A stretch of DNA of 9,659 nt from Pseudorhodobacter sp. (GTDB lineage Bacteria; Pseudomonadota; Alphaproteobacteria; Rhodobacterales; Rhodobacteraceae), in the NCBI GenBank assembly GCA_024641255.1, contig JAHEDL010000035.1, positions 1 through 9,659 of the forward strand. The letters are read 5' to 3'. Positions 1 to 6,299 of the stretch are shown piece after piece. Below the pieces are notes generated by a model, which saw only the letters and a list, made by a program, of their open reading frames with translations, searched no databases and was not told where the DNA came from. The translations under genes were made by a program, and so were the position numbers. Every line of letters starts with the position of its first letter. The first letter of the stretch is position 1.

Positions 1-25
1 GCATTGTGCCGCCTGTGCGGCCGCG

Positions 26-70
26 CGCTTTCCGCTGATGCCGGAAGCGTTTCCGCTACAGCGGAAAGCG
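26..70. repeat. Nested inverted repeats downstream of the AraC-type gene
   Basis: CGCTTTCCGCT at 26-36 is perfectly complementary to AGCGGAAAGCG at 60-70 (11 bp, 23-nt spacer). A competing 7-bp stem, TTTCCGC (50-56) with GCGGAAA (61-67), closes a TACA tetraloop. CGGAA (42-46) can also pair with TTCCG (51-55). The block lies just past the stop codon of the minus-strand regulator and may act as a 3' structure or a weak terminator for it. No T-run follows the stem on either strand, so it is not a canonical intrinsic terminator. Positions 1-97 hold no gene I can support. Confidence 0.5.
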
Positions 71-97
71 GTGCCGGCGCTAAGGGGGGATTCGGCG

Positions 98-895
98 TTA
101 CGGCGCGCGGCGGAATGCCGATGGCGACAGGCCGGTCAGATTTTGAAACGCGCGGGTGAAATAGGCGGGCGAGGCGAAGCCAACGCTCGCCCCCACCTTG
201 CCCACCGCAATATCTGTTTCCGTCAATAGCTTGCGGGCTTCAAAGATGCGGCGGTCTTGCAGCAGATCAATCGCAGACCGGCCACAGGTTTCGCGGCAAC
301 AGCGGGTCAGATGCGTTGGTGTAACCCCCAACGCGGTCGCCAGATCGCCGACGCCAACGCCTTGGCGAAACTGGGTTTCCATCAACGCGGTATAGCGCGC
401 CACCAACCGCCGCGCGGCGTCGGGGCGCGGGGTATCGGCGCTGGTCTTGTCGATCTGCCGCTCCAGCCAAACCCCCAACAGGCCCAGATAGTGCCAGGCC
501 GCGCGGTCATGCGCCGGGGTGGTGCTGTCCATCTCACGCTGGATCATGTCCAGCATGACGTTCAACTCTTGCTGGGCATGCACCTCGCGGATGCGCAGAT
601 GCTGCGGGTCCTTCGGCAAAGTCACCGTCGAATCACGGCCAAAGAACACTGCGGTGCCAAACACCTGCGGCCCAACTTCAAAGCCATGCATCACGCCCGC
701 GGGAATGAACACGGCGTTGTGGGCGGTATAGCCACGGGTCACGCCTGCAATGGTGATGCGGCCCTGACCCTTGGTAAACCAAAGAAAGCAGGCCTCCGAC
801 AAGGTGCGCATCGCCTCCACCCGCCAGCGGCCTCCCGCCGCCAAATTGGGAATCGCCATCAGGCGCATCTGCGATGTGTCGGATTTCGGAGTCAT
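98..895 (-). CDS. AraC-family transcriptional regulator
   Basis: A 265-residue protein of the usual AraC-family size and order. The N-terminal part (about 30-90) reads as a small cupin-like ligand-sensing domain, with the phrase AVFIPAGVMHGFEVG at 61-75. The C-terminal part (about 165-262) is the DNA-binding domain with two helix-turn-helix units. The first is around GDLATALGVTPTHLTR (183-198). The second ends in the family signature region VGFASPAYFTRAFQNLTG (238-255) followed by SPSAFRR. The effector and targets cannot be read from sequence. The gene lies downstream of miaA on the same strand but has a 130-nt gap with a plausible promoter of its own. The start at 895 has only a weak AGCAGG Shine-Dalgarno about 10 nt upstream, so a start at residue 10 or 13 is possible. 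No metabolic gene that it would obviously control is adjacent. Confidence 0.88.
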   Translation of the reverse strand: MTPKSDTSQMRLMAIPNLAAGGRWRVEAMRTLSEACFLWFTKGQGRITIAGVTRGYTAHNAVFIPAGVMHGFEVGPQVFGTAVFFGRDSTVTLPKDPQHLRIREVHAQQELNVMLDMIQREMDSTTPAHDRAAWHYLGLLGVWLERQIDKTSADTPRPDAARRLVARYTALMETQFRQGVGVGDLATALGVTPTHLTRCCRETCGRSAIDLLQDRRIFEARKLLTETDIAVGKVGASVGFASPAYFTRAFQNLTGLSPSAFRRAP

Positions 896-925
896 GTAAT
901 GTATGCCTGCTTATATTTTTTCGTT

Positions 926-954
926 ATTAAACCACTGCCTGCACGCCAACCCAA
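926..954 (-). promoter_or_regulatory. Putative sigma-70-type promoter of the AraC-type gene
   Basis: Read on the minus strand there is TTGGGT (954-949), a 17-nt spacer, and TTTAAT (931-926). The -10 matches TATAAT at 5 of 6 positions and the -35 matches at 3 of 6. The site lies in a locally AT-rich stretch (about 910-931) that contrasts with the GC-rich surroundings. The implied transcription start near 919 gives a leader of about 24 nt before the start codon at 895. The assignment rests on pattern only. Confidence 0.4.
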
Positions 955-984
955 GTGAAAAGACGGTCATAGCCGCACGGCAAG

Positions 985-998
985 GTGACACTGTGACA
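985..998. repeat. Direct repeat GTGACA x2, possible regulator site
   Basis: GTGACA occurs at 985-990 and again at 993-998, an 8-nt period. The pair sits between the miaA stop codon and the putative -35 of the AraC-type gene, about 31 bp upstream of that -35. AraC-family activators often bind directly repeated half-sites upstream of a -35, so autoregulation is conceivable. A two-copy hexamer can also occur by chance. Confidence 0.2.
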
Positions 999-1025
999 AA
1001 ACCTGTGGATATCTGCGGGGGTAAG

Positions 1026-1898
1026 TTACGGCAGGCTGATCTCGCGCCAACGTTTCATGCGCGATCTGAACCAGGTACGCTGGCGCTTGGCATATTGCCG
1101 CGATGCCAAGGTCGCCGCCTCTATCGCGGCATCCAGACCGGTTTCGCCGCGCAGATAGGCAATCAACTCTGGCGCACCGATCGCCTTGGCCGATGCCCGC
1201 TCGGGGCGCCAATCGGGCAGGGCGGCCGCGGCTTCGTCCAAAGCACCTTCGTCCAGCATCATCTTGAAACGCTTGGCGATTCGCGCATCAAGCCAAGCCA
1301 CGTCGGGGCGGATCACCAACGGTTCTGCCGCCGCCAATGGCAGCAATGCAGGCCCGGTCGCCGCTTGCCATTCGGCAAGCCCGCGCCCGGTTGCCTGCAA
1401 CACCTCCCAAGCCCGCTGCACCCGCGCCGGGTTGGCCTGATCAATCCGCGCCCGCGTCGCCCCGTCCAACTCTGCCAACAGCGCCGCACTGCCTTCTTCG
1501 GCACGGCGCGCATCGGCCAAGGCGCGCACCTCGGGCGGAGTCGCCGGTATCTCGGCCAAACCTTCGGTCAGCGCGCTGAAATAAAGCCCGGTGCCGCCCA
1601 CAATCACCACCGGCCGGTCCAGATACACCTGCACCTCGCGCAACCAATGCCCCACCGAATAGGCCTGATCGCGCCCGACATGACCATAAAGCGCATGCGG
1701 CAGTGCGGCTTCGTCGCCCAGACTGGGCCGCGCCGACAACACCCGCCAACAGCCATACACCTGCAAGGCATCGGCGTTGACCACCACACGGCCGTCGCGC
1801 GCGCCAAGCTCCATCGCCAGCGCCGATTTGCCGCTGGCGGTCGGCCCTGCGATCAGCACCGGCGCCTCGCGCGATATGCTGGCCAAACTTTGTGCCAC
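1026..1898 (-). CDS. miaA: tRNA dimethylallyltransferase MiaA
   Basis: This enzyme transfers a dimethylallyl group from DMAPP to N6 of A37 in tRNAs that read UNN codons, the first step to ms2i6A. The 290-residue product has the P-loop GPTASGKS (18-25), then NADALQVY (41-48), [10 protein letters not shown] (101-110), the [11 protein letters not shown] segment (156-166), [12 protein letters not shown] (238-249) and the C-terminal [12 protein letters not shown] (267-278). I chose the GTG at 1898-1896 because AGAGGA lies 6 nt upstream and the protein then starts just before the P-loop strand. The open frame runs on to an ATG at 2066, but those extra 56 residues do not look like MiaA and would overlap the pyrH start. 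The usual GTAKP-type motif after the substrate-binding NAD segment reads LSARPS here, which I believe is a lineage variant. DMAPP derives from the pathway that dxr, further along, begins. Confidence 0.95.
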   Translation of the reverse strand: MAQSLASISREAPVLIAGPTASGKSALAMELGARDGRVVVNADALQVYGCWRVLSARPSLGDEAALPHALYGHVGRDQAYSVGHWLREVQVYLDRPVVIVGGTGLYFSALTEGLAEIPATPPEVRALADARRAEEGSAALLAELDGATRARIDQANPARVQRAWEVLQATGRGLAEWQAATGPALLPLAAAEPLVIRPDVAWLDARIAKRFKMMLDEGALDEAAAALPDWRPERASAKAIGAPELIAYLRGETGLDAAIEAATLASRQYAKRQRTWFRSRMKRWREISLP

Positions 1899-1904
1899 TG
1901 CCCA

Positions 1905-1948
1905 TCCTCTTGGTGCAAATATCCCGGGGGTGCGGGGGCTGGCCCCCG
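1905..1948 (-). promoter_or_regulatory. miaA leader: GC hairpin, CCCCCGGGATATTT motif and Shine-Dalgarno
   Basis: On the + strand CGGGGG (1933-1938), loop CTGG and CCCCCG (1943-1948) form a perfect 6-bp GC stem. Towards miaA, read on the minus strand, this is followed by CCCCCGGGATATTTG (1930-1916) and then the AGAGGA ribosome binding site (1910-1905), 6 nt before the GTG start. A GC-rich stem followed by a CCCCCGGGATATTT-like string ending in a purine-rich tract matches a recurrent intergenic pattern I recall from Rhodobacteraceae genomes. That recall is unchecked. Only one copy is in this window. Confidence 0.45.
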
Positions 1949-1955
1949 TCCGGCA

Positions 1956-1984
1956 TTGGCAACAGTGCTGTCGCCGATTGCCAA
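1956..1984. repeat. Inverted repeat TTGGCAA-N15-TTGCCAA in the miaA/pyrH divergent spacer
   Basis: TTGGCAA (1956-1962) and TTGCCAA (1978-1984) form a perfect 7-bp dyad with a 15-nt spacer, so half-site centres are 22 bp apart, about two helical turns. Its place between divergent genes, just upstream of the candidate pyrH promoter, would suit an operator. It could also be a chance dyad or an RNA stem. Confidence 0.35.
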
Positions 1985-1993
1985 GAACCCCGG

Positions 1994-2022
1994 TTGAACT
2001 TGCAACGGTTTTGCGACATTTT
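1994..2022 (+). promoter_or_regulatory. Weak candidate promoter for pyrH
   Basis: TTGAAC (1994-1999) matches the -35 consensus at 4 of 6 positions. With a 17-nt spacer it is followed by CATTTT (2017-2022), which matches the -10 at only 3 of 6. A promoter is expected in this 166-bp divergent spacer because pyrH heads the plus-strand series, but this is only the best of several poor matches. Confidence 0.22.
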
Positions 2023-2064
2023 GCAGCGCAGTCAATCCATAGCACGAAATCAAGGAATCCCGCC

Positions 2065-2796
2065 ATGTCGCACGCGGCCGATGCAAAAGTGACCTACAAC
2101 CGGGTCATGCTGAAAATCTCGGGCGAGGCGCTGATGGGCGATCAAGGCTTCGGCTTGCACCCGCCAACCGTGCAGCGCATCGCGCAAGAGGTCAAATCGG
2201 TGCGCGATCTGGGGGTCGAAATCTGCATGGTGATCGGCGGCGGCAACATCTTCCGCGGGCTGGCCGGGTCTGCGCAGGGCATGGAACGCACCACGGCTGA
2301 TTACATGGGCATGCTGGCCACGGTGATGAACGCGCTGGCGATGCAATCGGCGCTGGAACAGATCGGCGTGTTCACCCGCGTGATCAGCGCCATCCCGATG
2401 GATCAGGTCTGCGAACCCTATATCCGCCGCCGCGCCGTGCGCCACCTTGAGAAAAAGCGGGTCTGCATCTTTGCCGCCGGCACCGGTAACCCCTATTTCA
2501 CCACCGACACCGCAGCCACGCTGCGCGCCAATGAAATGGCCTGTCAGGCGATCTTCAAGGGCACCAAGGTGGACGGCGTCTATGACAAAGACCCGAAAAA
2601 ACACAGCGATGCCAAACGCTATGACACTGTCAGCTATGACGAAGTGCTGCAAAAGCACCTGGGCGTGATGGACGCCTCTGCCATCGCGCTGGCGCGTGAC
2701 AACGATCTGCCGATCATCGTGTTCTCCTTGGATGAACCGGGCGGCTTCCGTGGCATTCTGGCCGGACAGGGCACCTACACCCGCGTGCACGGCTAA
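2065..2796 (+). CDS. pyrH: Uridylate (UMP) kinase PyrH
   Basis: A 243-residue bacterial UMP kinase of the amino-acid-kinase superfamily, normally a cytoplasmic hexamer. It phosphorylates UMP to UDP with ATP, feeding UTP and CTP synthesis. Visible landmarks in order are [13 protein letters not shown] (13-25, phosphate-binding start), [10 protein letters not shown] (56-65), [16 protein letters not shown] (77-92, the UMP-binding helix region), [16 protein letters not shown] (136-151) and [15 protein letters not shown] (165-179). The ATG at 2065 is preceded by AAGGA 8 nt upstream. An in-frame extension to 1777 would run through the spacer and into miaA, and was rejected. pyrH heads the plus-strand series. 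In many bacteria rpsB-tsf lies directly upstream; here the upstream neighbour is divergent miaA. frr follows after 137 nt. Confidence 0.97.
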   Translation: MSHAADAKVTYNRVMLKISGEALMGDQGFGLHPPTVQRIAQEVKSVRDLGVEICMVIGGGNIFRGLAGSAQGMERTTADYMGMLATVMNALAMQSALEQIGVFTRVISAIPMDQVCEPYIRRRAVRHLEKKRVCIFAAGTGNPYFTTDTAATLRANEMACQAIFKGTKVDGVYDKDPKKHSDAKRYDTVSYDEVLQKHLGVMDASAIALARDNDLPIIVFSLDEPGGFRGILAGQGTYTRVHG

Positions 2797-2810
2797 GCTG
2801 GTCTTTGGGC

Positions 2811-2849
2811 GGGCGCGGCGGCCCAAGCTGCGATTTCCGCGCCGCGCCC
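2811..2849 (+). repeat. 10-bp GC-rich inverted repeat after pyrH
   Basis: GGGCGCGGCG (2811-2820) is perfectly complementary to CGCCGCGCCC (2840-2849), with a 19-nt loop. It starts 15 nt after the pyrH stop. The sequence after the stem is CTATACCC rather than a U-tract. A standard intrinsic terminator is therefore unlikely, but pausing, attenuation, or protection of the pyrH 3' end is possible. Confidence 0.55.
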
Positions 2850-2878
2850 CTATACCCGCCGCCCGGCACACTGTAAAA

Positions 2879-2914
2879 GAGCGGCAAAGACCGCTCGTGG
2901 CCGCGTATCGGCCA
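2879..2914 (+). promoter_or_regulatory. Two tandem hairpins in the frr leader
   Basis: GAGCGG (2879-2884) pairs with CCGCTC (2891-2896) across a 6-nt loop. Immediately after it TGGCCG (2898-2903) pairs with CGGCCA (2909-2914) across a CGTAT loop. Both stems are perfect 6-mers. The second ends 7 nt before the frr Shine-Dalgarno AAGGA (2922-2926). The pair could act as an attenuator-like leader, an RNase barrier between pyrH and frr messages, or a binding site. Function is inference; the pairing is directly visible. Confidence 0.5.
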
Positions 2915-2933
2915 AGATCTTAAGGATAGTCCC

Positions 2934-3500
2934 ATGTCGCAAGACGATCTTGAAATTGACCTTGATGCCATCCAGCGCCGCATGGACGGTGCGATGAACG
3001 CGCTGAAGGTGGAATTCGCCTCGCTGCGCACCGGCCGCGCTTCGGCTTCGATTGTCGAACCGATCATGGTCGACGCCTATGGTCAGATGACCCCGATCAA
3101 CCAGCTTGGCACCGTCAACGTGCCTGAACCGCGTATGGTGGTGATCAACGTCTGGGATAAGGCGATGATTTCCAAGGTGGAAAAGGCGATCCGCGAAAGC
3201 GGCATCGGCATCAACCCGATCTCGGACGGCCCGTTGATCCGCCTGCCGATCCCGGAACTGAACGAAGAGCGCCGCAAGCAACTGTCGAAAGTTGCCGCCG
3301 GTTACGCCGAAAACACCAAGGTCGCGATCCGCAACGTGCGCCGCGATGGCATGGACCAGATCAAGAAAGCCAAGGCCGCTGGCATGGGCGAAGATGACCA
3401 GAAAATGTGGTCCGACGAGGTGCAAGACCTGACCGACAAGGCCATCGCCGCCGTTGACAAAGCGCTGGAACACAAGCAAGCGGAGATCATGCAGGTCTAA
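2934..3500 (+). CDS. frr: Ribosome recycling factor
   Basis: RRF acts with EF-G to split the post-termination ribosome and release mRNA and tRNA. The 188-residue length matches the family (about 185). The N-terminal helix contains LRTGRAS (31-37). The flexible domain II follows with [19 protein letters not shown] (49-67) and the [14 protein letters not shown] segment (96-109). The C-terminal helices carry RRKQLSKVA (113-121) and [17 protein letters not shown] (131-147). The ATG at 2934 has AAGGA 7 nt upstream. The pyrH-frr order is a very common bacterial pairing. The gene is separated from pyrH by a 137-nt gap with three stem-loops, so frr may have partly independent expression. Nothing in the protein looks unusual. 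Confidence 0.97.
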   Translation: MSQDDLEIDLDAIQRRMDGAMNALKVEFASLRTGRASASIVEPIMVDAYGQMTPINQLGTVNVPEPRMVVINVWDKAMISKVEKAIRESGIGINPISDGPLIRLPIPELNEERRKQLSKVAAGYAENTKVAIRNVRRDGMDQIKKAKAAGMGEDDQKMWSDEVQDLTDKAIAAVDKALEHKQAEIMQV

Positions 3501-3536
3501 GATTATAGACCGCTTCTGATTTGCAAAAATGTGGTT

Positions 3537-3549
3537 CCGGCGGTGCCGG
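3537..3549 (+). repeat. Small GC hairpin just upstream of the uppS start
   Basis: CCGGC (3537-3541), loop GGT, and GCCGG (3545-3549) form a perfect 5-bp stem. With a single bulge, flanking TT (3535-3536) and AA (3551-3552) can extend it. It overlaps the GGGAA tract that would serve as the Shine-Dalgarno for an ATG at 3561, so it could dampen initiation there. The stem is short and the start itself is uncertain. Confidence 0.3.
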
Positions 3550-3560
3550 GAAAATCTTTG

Positions 3561-4313
3561 ATGAGGGCGGGCGTGGGCTCAGGCGACAAATCCGAACCGA
3601 ATAGCCCCCGCACAGCGGAGCATGTGGCCATCATCATGGACGGCAATGGTCGCTGGGCGACCGAACGCGGCTGGCCCCGCTTGGTGGGCCACCGCAAAGG
3701 TGCCGAGCGGGTGAAGGAAATCGTCCGCTGCGCCCCCGATATCGGTATCCGCTGGCTGACGATCTACGCGTTTTCCACCGAAAACTGGAAACGTTCGACC
3801 GAAGAAGTGCTTGGCCTGATGTCGATTTTCGCCCGCTACATCGAACGCGAGGCGGATCGGCTGGCGGCAGAAGGCGTGCGGATGCGGTTTATTGGCGATC
3901 GGTCGAAACTGGACAAGAAACTGCAAAAACTGATGGCTGGCATTGAAACCCGCACCGCGTCGCTGACCCGGCTGAACCTGACGGTGGCGATCAATTATGG
4001 CGGGCGCGATGAGCTGACCCGCACCATGCGCAGCCTTGCGGCCGAAGTGGCTGCAGGCACGCTTGACCCGTCGGCGATCAATGATGCGCTGATCTCGTCG
4101 CGGCTTGATACCGCCGATCTGCCCGACCCCGATCTGGTGATCCGCACCAGCGGCGAAACCCGCACCTCGAACTTCCTGCCGTGGCAGGCGGCTTACGCCG
4201 AATACGAATTCACTCAAACGCTGTGGCCCGATTTCACTCCGCAACATCTGGCCGACATCGTTGCCCGATTTGGCAACCGTGACCGCCGCTTTGGTGGCGT
4301 GGTGTCGGCATGA
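3561..4313 (+). CDS. uppS: Undecaprenyl diphosphate synthase (cis-prenyltransferase)
   Basis: It condenses isopentenyl diphosphate onto farnesyl diphosphate with cis geometry to give C55 undecaprenyl diphosphate, precursor of the carrier lipid for peptidoglycan and O-antigen. With the ATG at 3561 it is 250 residues. Motifs are HVAIIMDGNGRWA (21-33, catalytic Asp27), GHRKGAERV (43-51), IYAFSTENWKRS (68-79), LNLTVAINYGGRDEL (138-152) and DLVIRTSGETRTSNFLPWQ (191-209), with the pyrophosphate-binding Arg195, Arg201 and Ser203. E. coli has His where Thr200 stands here. Start choice is uncertain: ATG 3561 has only GGGA about 9 nt upstream; GTG 3573 has GAGG 6 nt upstream; an upstream GTG at 3531 has no evident Shine-Dalgarno. 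The 3' end overlaps cdsA by ATGA, implying translational coupling. Confidence 0.95.
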   Translation: MRAGVGSGDKSEPNSPRTAEHVAIIMDGNGRWATERGWPRLVGHRKGAERVKEIVRCAPDIGIRWLTIYAFSTENWKRSTEEVLGLMSIFARYIEREADRLAAEGVRMRFIGDRSKLDKKLQKLMAGIETRTASLTRLNLTVAINYGGRDELTRTMRSLAAEVAAGTLDPSAINDALISSRLDTADLPDPDLVIRTSGETRTSNFLPWQAAYAEYEFTQTLWPDFTPQHLADIVARFGNRDRRFGGVVSA

Positions 4314-5113
4314 CCGCGCGTGTGACGCCAGCGGCAAATCGCTGGGCAGACCTGAAGCCCCGGCTGCTGTCAGCCTTGGTGATGATCGGCATCGGCGCGG
4401 TTGAAATCTGGCTGGGCGGCTGGTGGTTCTTGCTGCTGATCACCCTGCTGACAGCGGTGATGATCTGGGAATTGGCACGGTTGACCGCGCCCGATGCCAA
4501 GGCCGCAGCACTTGCCATTGCGGCCGTGGCTGCCGCCTGCTTGCTGGCTGATGAAGGCTGGCCGTCGGTTTCGGCCTGGCTGGTGTTTCCGCTGGTGCCG
4601 TTGGTGTTTCTGATCACACCGCGCCGGGTGCAACGGGTGTCTGCCGCGCTGTCGGTGGCGATTTTGGTGGCCGGACACGGGCTTTTCGTGCTGCGCGACG
4701 AACAGGGCACGGCGGCGATGCTGTGGCTGCTGGGCGTTGTGGTGGTGTCCGATGTGATGGGCTATTTTGCCGGTCGCATTCTGGCTGGCCCGAAATTCTG
4801 GCCCGCGATCAGCCCGAAGAAAACCTGGTCGGGCACCGTTGCGGGTTGGCTGGGGGCTGCGGGGCTGGGGCTTTGGTTCGTGCAGCAGGGCTATGGCAGC
4901 CTGTGGCTGGTGGCGCTGTCGCCGATGGTGGCCTTTGCCGGGCAAATGGGCGACATCGCCGAAAGCTGGTTGAAGCGGCGGGTGGGGGCGAAAGACAGCT
5001 CGCATCTTATCCCCGGCCATGGCGGCGTGATGGACCGCTTTGATGCGCTGGTGGGCGCAATGGTGTTGGTCATGCTGCTTACGCGGATTTTCCCGCTGCC
5101 AATCGGGGGCTAA
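4310..5113 (+). CDS. cdsA: Phosphatidate cytidylyltransferase (CDP-diacylglycerol synthase)
   Basis: An inner-membrane enzyme that makes CDP-diacylglycerol from phosphatidic acid and CTP, the branch point of phospholipid synthesis. The 267 residues are mostly hydrophobic, with about seven to eight likely transmembrane segments beginning near 18-35 and 38-55. Diagnostic motifs are SDVMGYFAGR (147-156), ISPKKTWSGTVAG (167-179), and the CdsA signature at 219-245 with its core GAKDSSHLIPGHGGVMDRFD (226-245), including the metal-binding acidic residues. The ATG at 4310 overlaps the uppS stop by 4 nt and has no strong Shine-Dalgarno, so reinitiation after uppS is likely. dxr starts 1 nt after its stop. 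uppS-cdsA-dxr-rseP order is widely conserved in proteobacteria. Confidence 0.96.
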   Translation: MTARVTPAANRWADLKPRLLSALVMIGIGAVEIWLGGWWFLLLITLLTAVMIWELARLTAPDAKAAALAIAAVAAACLLADEGWPSVSAWLVFPLVPLVFLITPRRVQRVSAALSVAILVAGHGLFVLRDEQGTAAMLWLLGVVVVSDVMGYFAGRILAGPKFWPAISPKKTWSGTVAGWLGAAGLGLWFVQQGYGSLWLVALSPMVAFAGQMGDIAESWLKRRVGAKDSSHLIPGHGGVMDRFDALVGAMVLVMLLTRIFPLPIGG

Positions 5114-5114
5114 G

Positions 5115-6296
5115 ATGCGGTCGGTTTCGGTTTTTGGCGCAACCGGCTCTGTCGGGGAAAACACCTTTGATCTGTTGATGCGCGAAGGTGGCCCCGCCGC
5201 TTATCGCACTGTGGCGCTGACCGGTGGGCGCAATGTGGCGCGGCTGGCGGAAATGGCGCAGGCGCTGCGCGCTGAAATCGCGGTCACCGCCTTTGACGAT
5301 TGTTTGCCCGCGCTGCGCGACGCACTGGCGGGCACCGGCATTGCCGTTGCGGCCGGAACCCAAGCGGTGCATGACGCCGCCGACCGCCCCGCCGATTGGG
5401 TGATGAGCGCGATTGTCGGCGCGGCCGGTCTGGTGCCGGGGATGCGCGCGCTGCGCCATGGCGGCAAGCTGGCCTTGGCCAACAAGGAAAGCCTTGTCAC
5501 CGCAGGCCAATTGCTGATGGCAACCGCCGCCCGCAACGAAGCCACGATCCTGCCGGTTGACAGTGAACATTCGGCGATCTTTCAGGCTTTGGTTGGCGAA
5601 GATATGTCGGCGGTCGAACGCATCATTCTGACCGCCTCGGGTGGGGCGCTGCGCGACTGGCCGCTGGAAAAGCTGGCGCATGCCACGTTGGCCGAAGCTT
5701 TGGCGCATCCGAATTGGTCGATGGGGCAGCGCATTACCATCGATTCGGCGTCGATGTTTAACAAAGCGCTGGAAGTAATTGAAACGCGTGAATTTTTCGG
5801 CGTCTCGCCCGATCAGATCGAAGTGATCATTCACCCCGAATCGATCATTCATTCGATGGTGGGGTTTCGCGATGGCGCGGTGATGGCGCATCTGGGCGCG
5901 CCCGATATGCGCCACCCCATCGGCTATGCGCTGAACTGGCCGCAGCGCTTGGCGCTGCCGGTGGCGCGGCTTGATCTTGCGGCTTTGGGGCAGCTGACCT
6001 TCCGCGCCCCCGACCTTGTGCGCTTTCCGGCACTGCGGTTGGCAAATGAAGTGATGCAGACCCGTGGCCTTGCCGGTGCCGCCTTCAACGCCGCCAAAGA
6101 GGTCGCACTGGATCATTTCATTGCGGGCGCTTTGGGCTTTATGCAGATGGCGGCGGTGGTTGATCATACACTTGCGCGTGTTTCGGCGGAAACCTGCCTT
6201 GGAAATGCCGCCGATACCCTTGAGGATGTGCTGCAAATGGACCATCTGGCACGGGTAAGGGCCGCAGAAGCGGTCACTCAGATAAAAGGCAGGTAG
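5115..6296 (+). CDS. dxr: 1-deoxy-D-xylulose 5-phosphate reductoisomerase
   Basis: It converts 1-deoxy-D-xylulose 5-phosphate to 2-C-methyl-D-erythritol 4-phosphate with NADPH and a divalent metal. This is the committed step of the MEP isoprenoid pathway and the target of fosmidomycin. The 393-residue protein shows the NADPH-binding start VFGATGSVG (6-14), LANKES (121-126), the metal ligands in PVDSEHSAIFQ (147-157: Asp149, Glu151), TASGGALRDWP (173-183), and MFNKALEVIE (214-223), with Glu220 as the third metal ligand. The ATG at 5115 has GGGGG 5 nt upstream inside the cdsA end. The frame runs upstream to 5040, but that would overlap cdsA and precede the nucleotide-binding strand. rseP starts 3 nt after the stop. 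Its product pool supplies UppS in the same operon and DMAPP for MiaA. Confidence 0.97.
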   Translation: MRSVSVFGATGSVGENTFDLLMREGGPAAYRTVALTGGRNVARLAEMAQALRAEIAVTAFDDCLPALRDALAGTGIAVAAGTQAVHDAADRPADWVMSAIVGAAGLVPGMRALRHGGKLALANKESLVTAGQLLMATAARNEATILPVDSEHSAIFQALVGEDMSAVERIILTASGGALRDWPLEKLAHATLAEALAHPNWSMGQRITIDSASMFNKALEVIETREFFGVSPDQIEVIIHPESIIHSMVGFRDGAVMAHLGAPDMRHPIGYALNWPQRLALPVARLDLAALGQLTFRAPDLVRFPALRLANEVMQTRGLAGAAFNAAKEVALDHFIAGALGFMQMAAVVDHTLARVSAETCLGNAADTLEDVLQMDHLARVRAAEAVTQIKGR

Positions 6297-6299
6297 CGC

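Noticed and set aside
1..38. Possible C-terminal end of an upstream plus-strand gene (frame ending in TGA at 36-38)
   Set aside because: Only about 11 codons are visible, with no recognisable motif, and alternative frames are equally open. Sequence left of position 1 would be needed.
903..1997. A 364-codon plus-strand frame opposite miaA
   Set aside because: It is antisense to a MiaA with all key motifs. The product is rich in Arg, His, Pro and Gln, with no domain I recognise.
1777..2064. Upstream extension of pyrH to 1777
   Set aside because: It would run through the divergent spacer and into miaA. The ATG at 2065 has AAGGA at good spacing and gives the family length.
1899..2066. N-terminal extension of miaA to the ATG at 2066
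   Set aside because: The extra 56 residues are low-complexity translation of the spacer, including the GC hairpin, and would overlap the pyrH start. The GTG at 1898 has a well-placed AGAGGA.
2851..2856. TATACC as a -10 box for a separate frr promoter
   Set aside because: No acceptable -35 lies 16-18 nt upstream (the region reads CTGCGA), and it falls next to the arm of the 10-bp stem-loop.
2050..4337. Long minus-strand frames opposite pyrH, frr and uppS (2050-2871, 2850-3479, 3579-4337)
   Set aside because: They are in the same antisense codon register as the sense genes and share the same composition bias. They lack ribosome binding sites and are fully covered by well-supported plus-strand genes.
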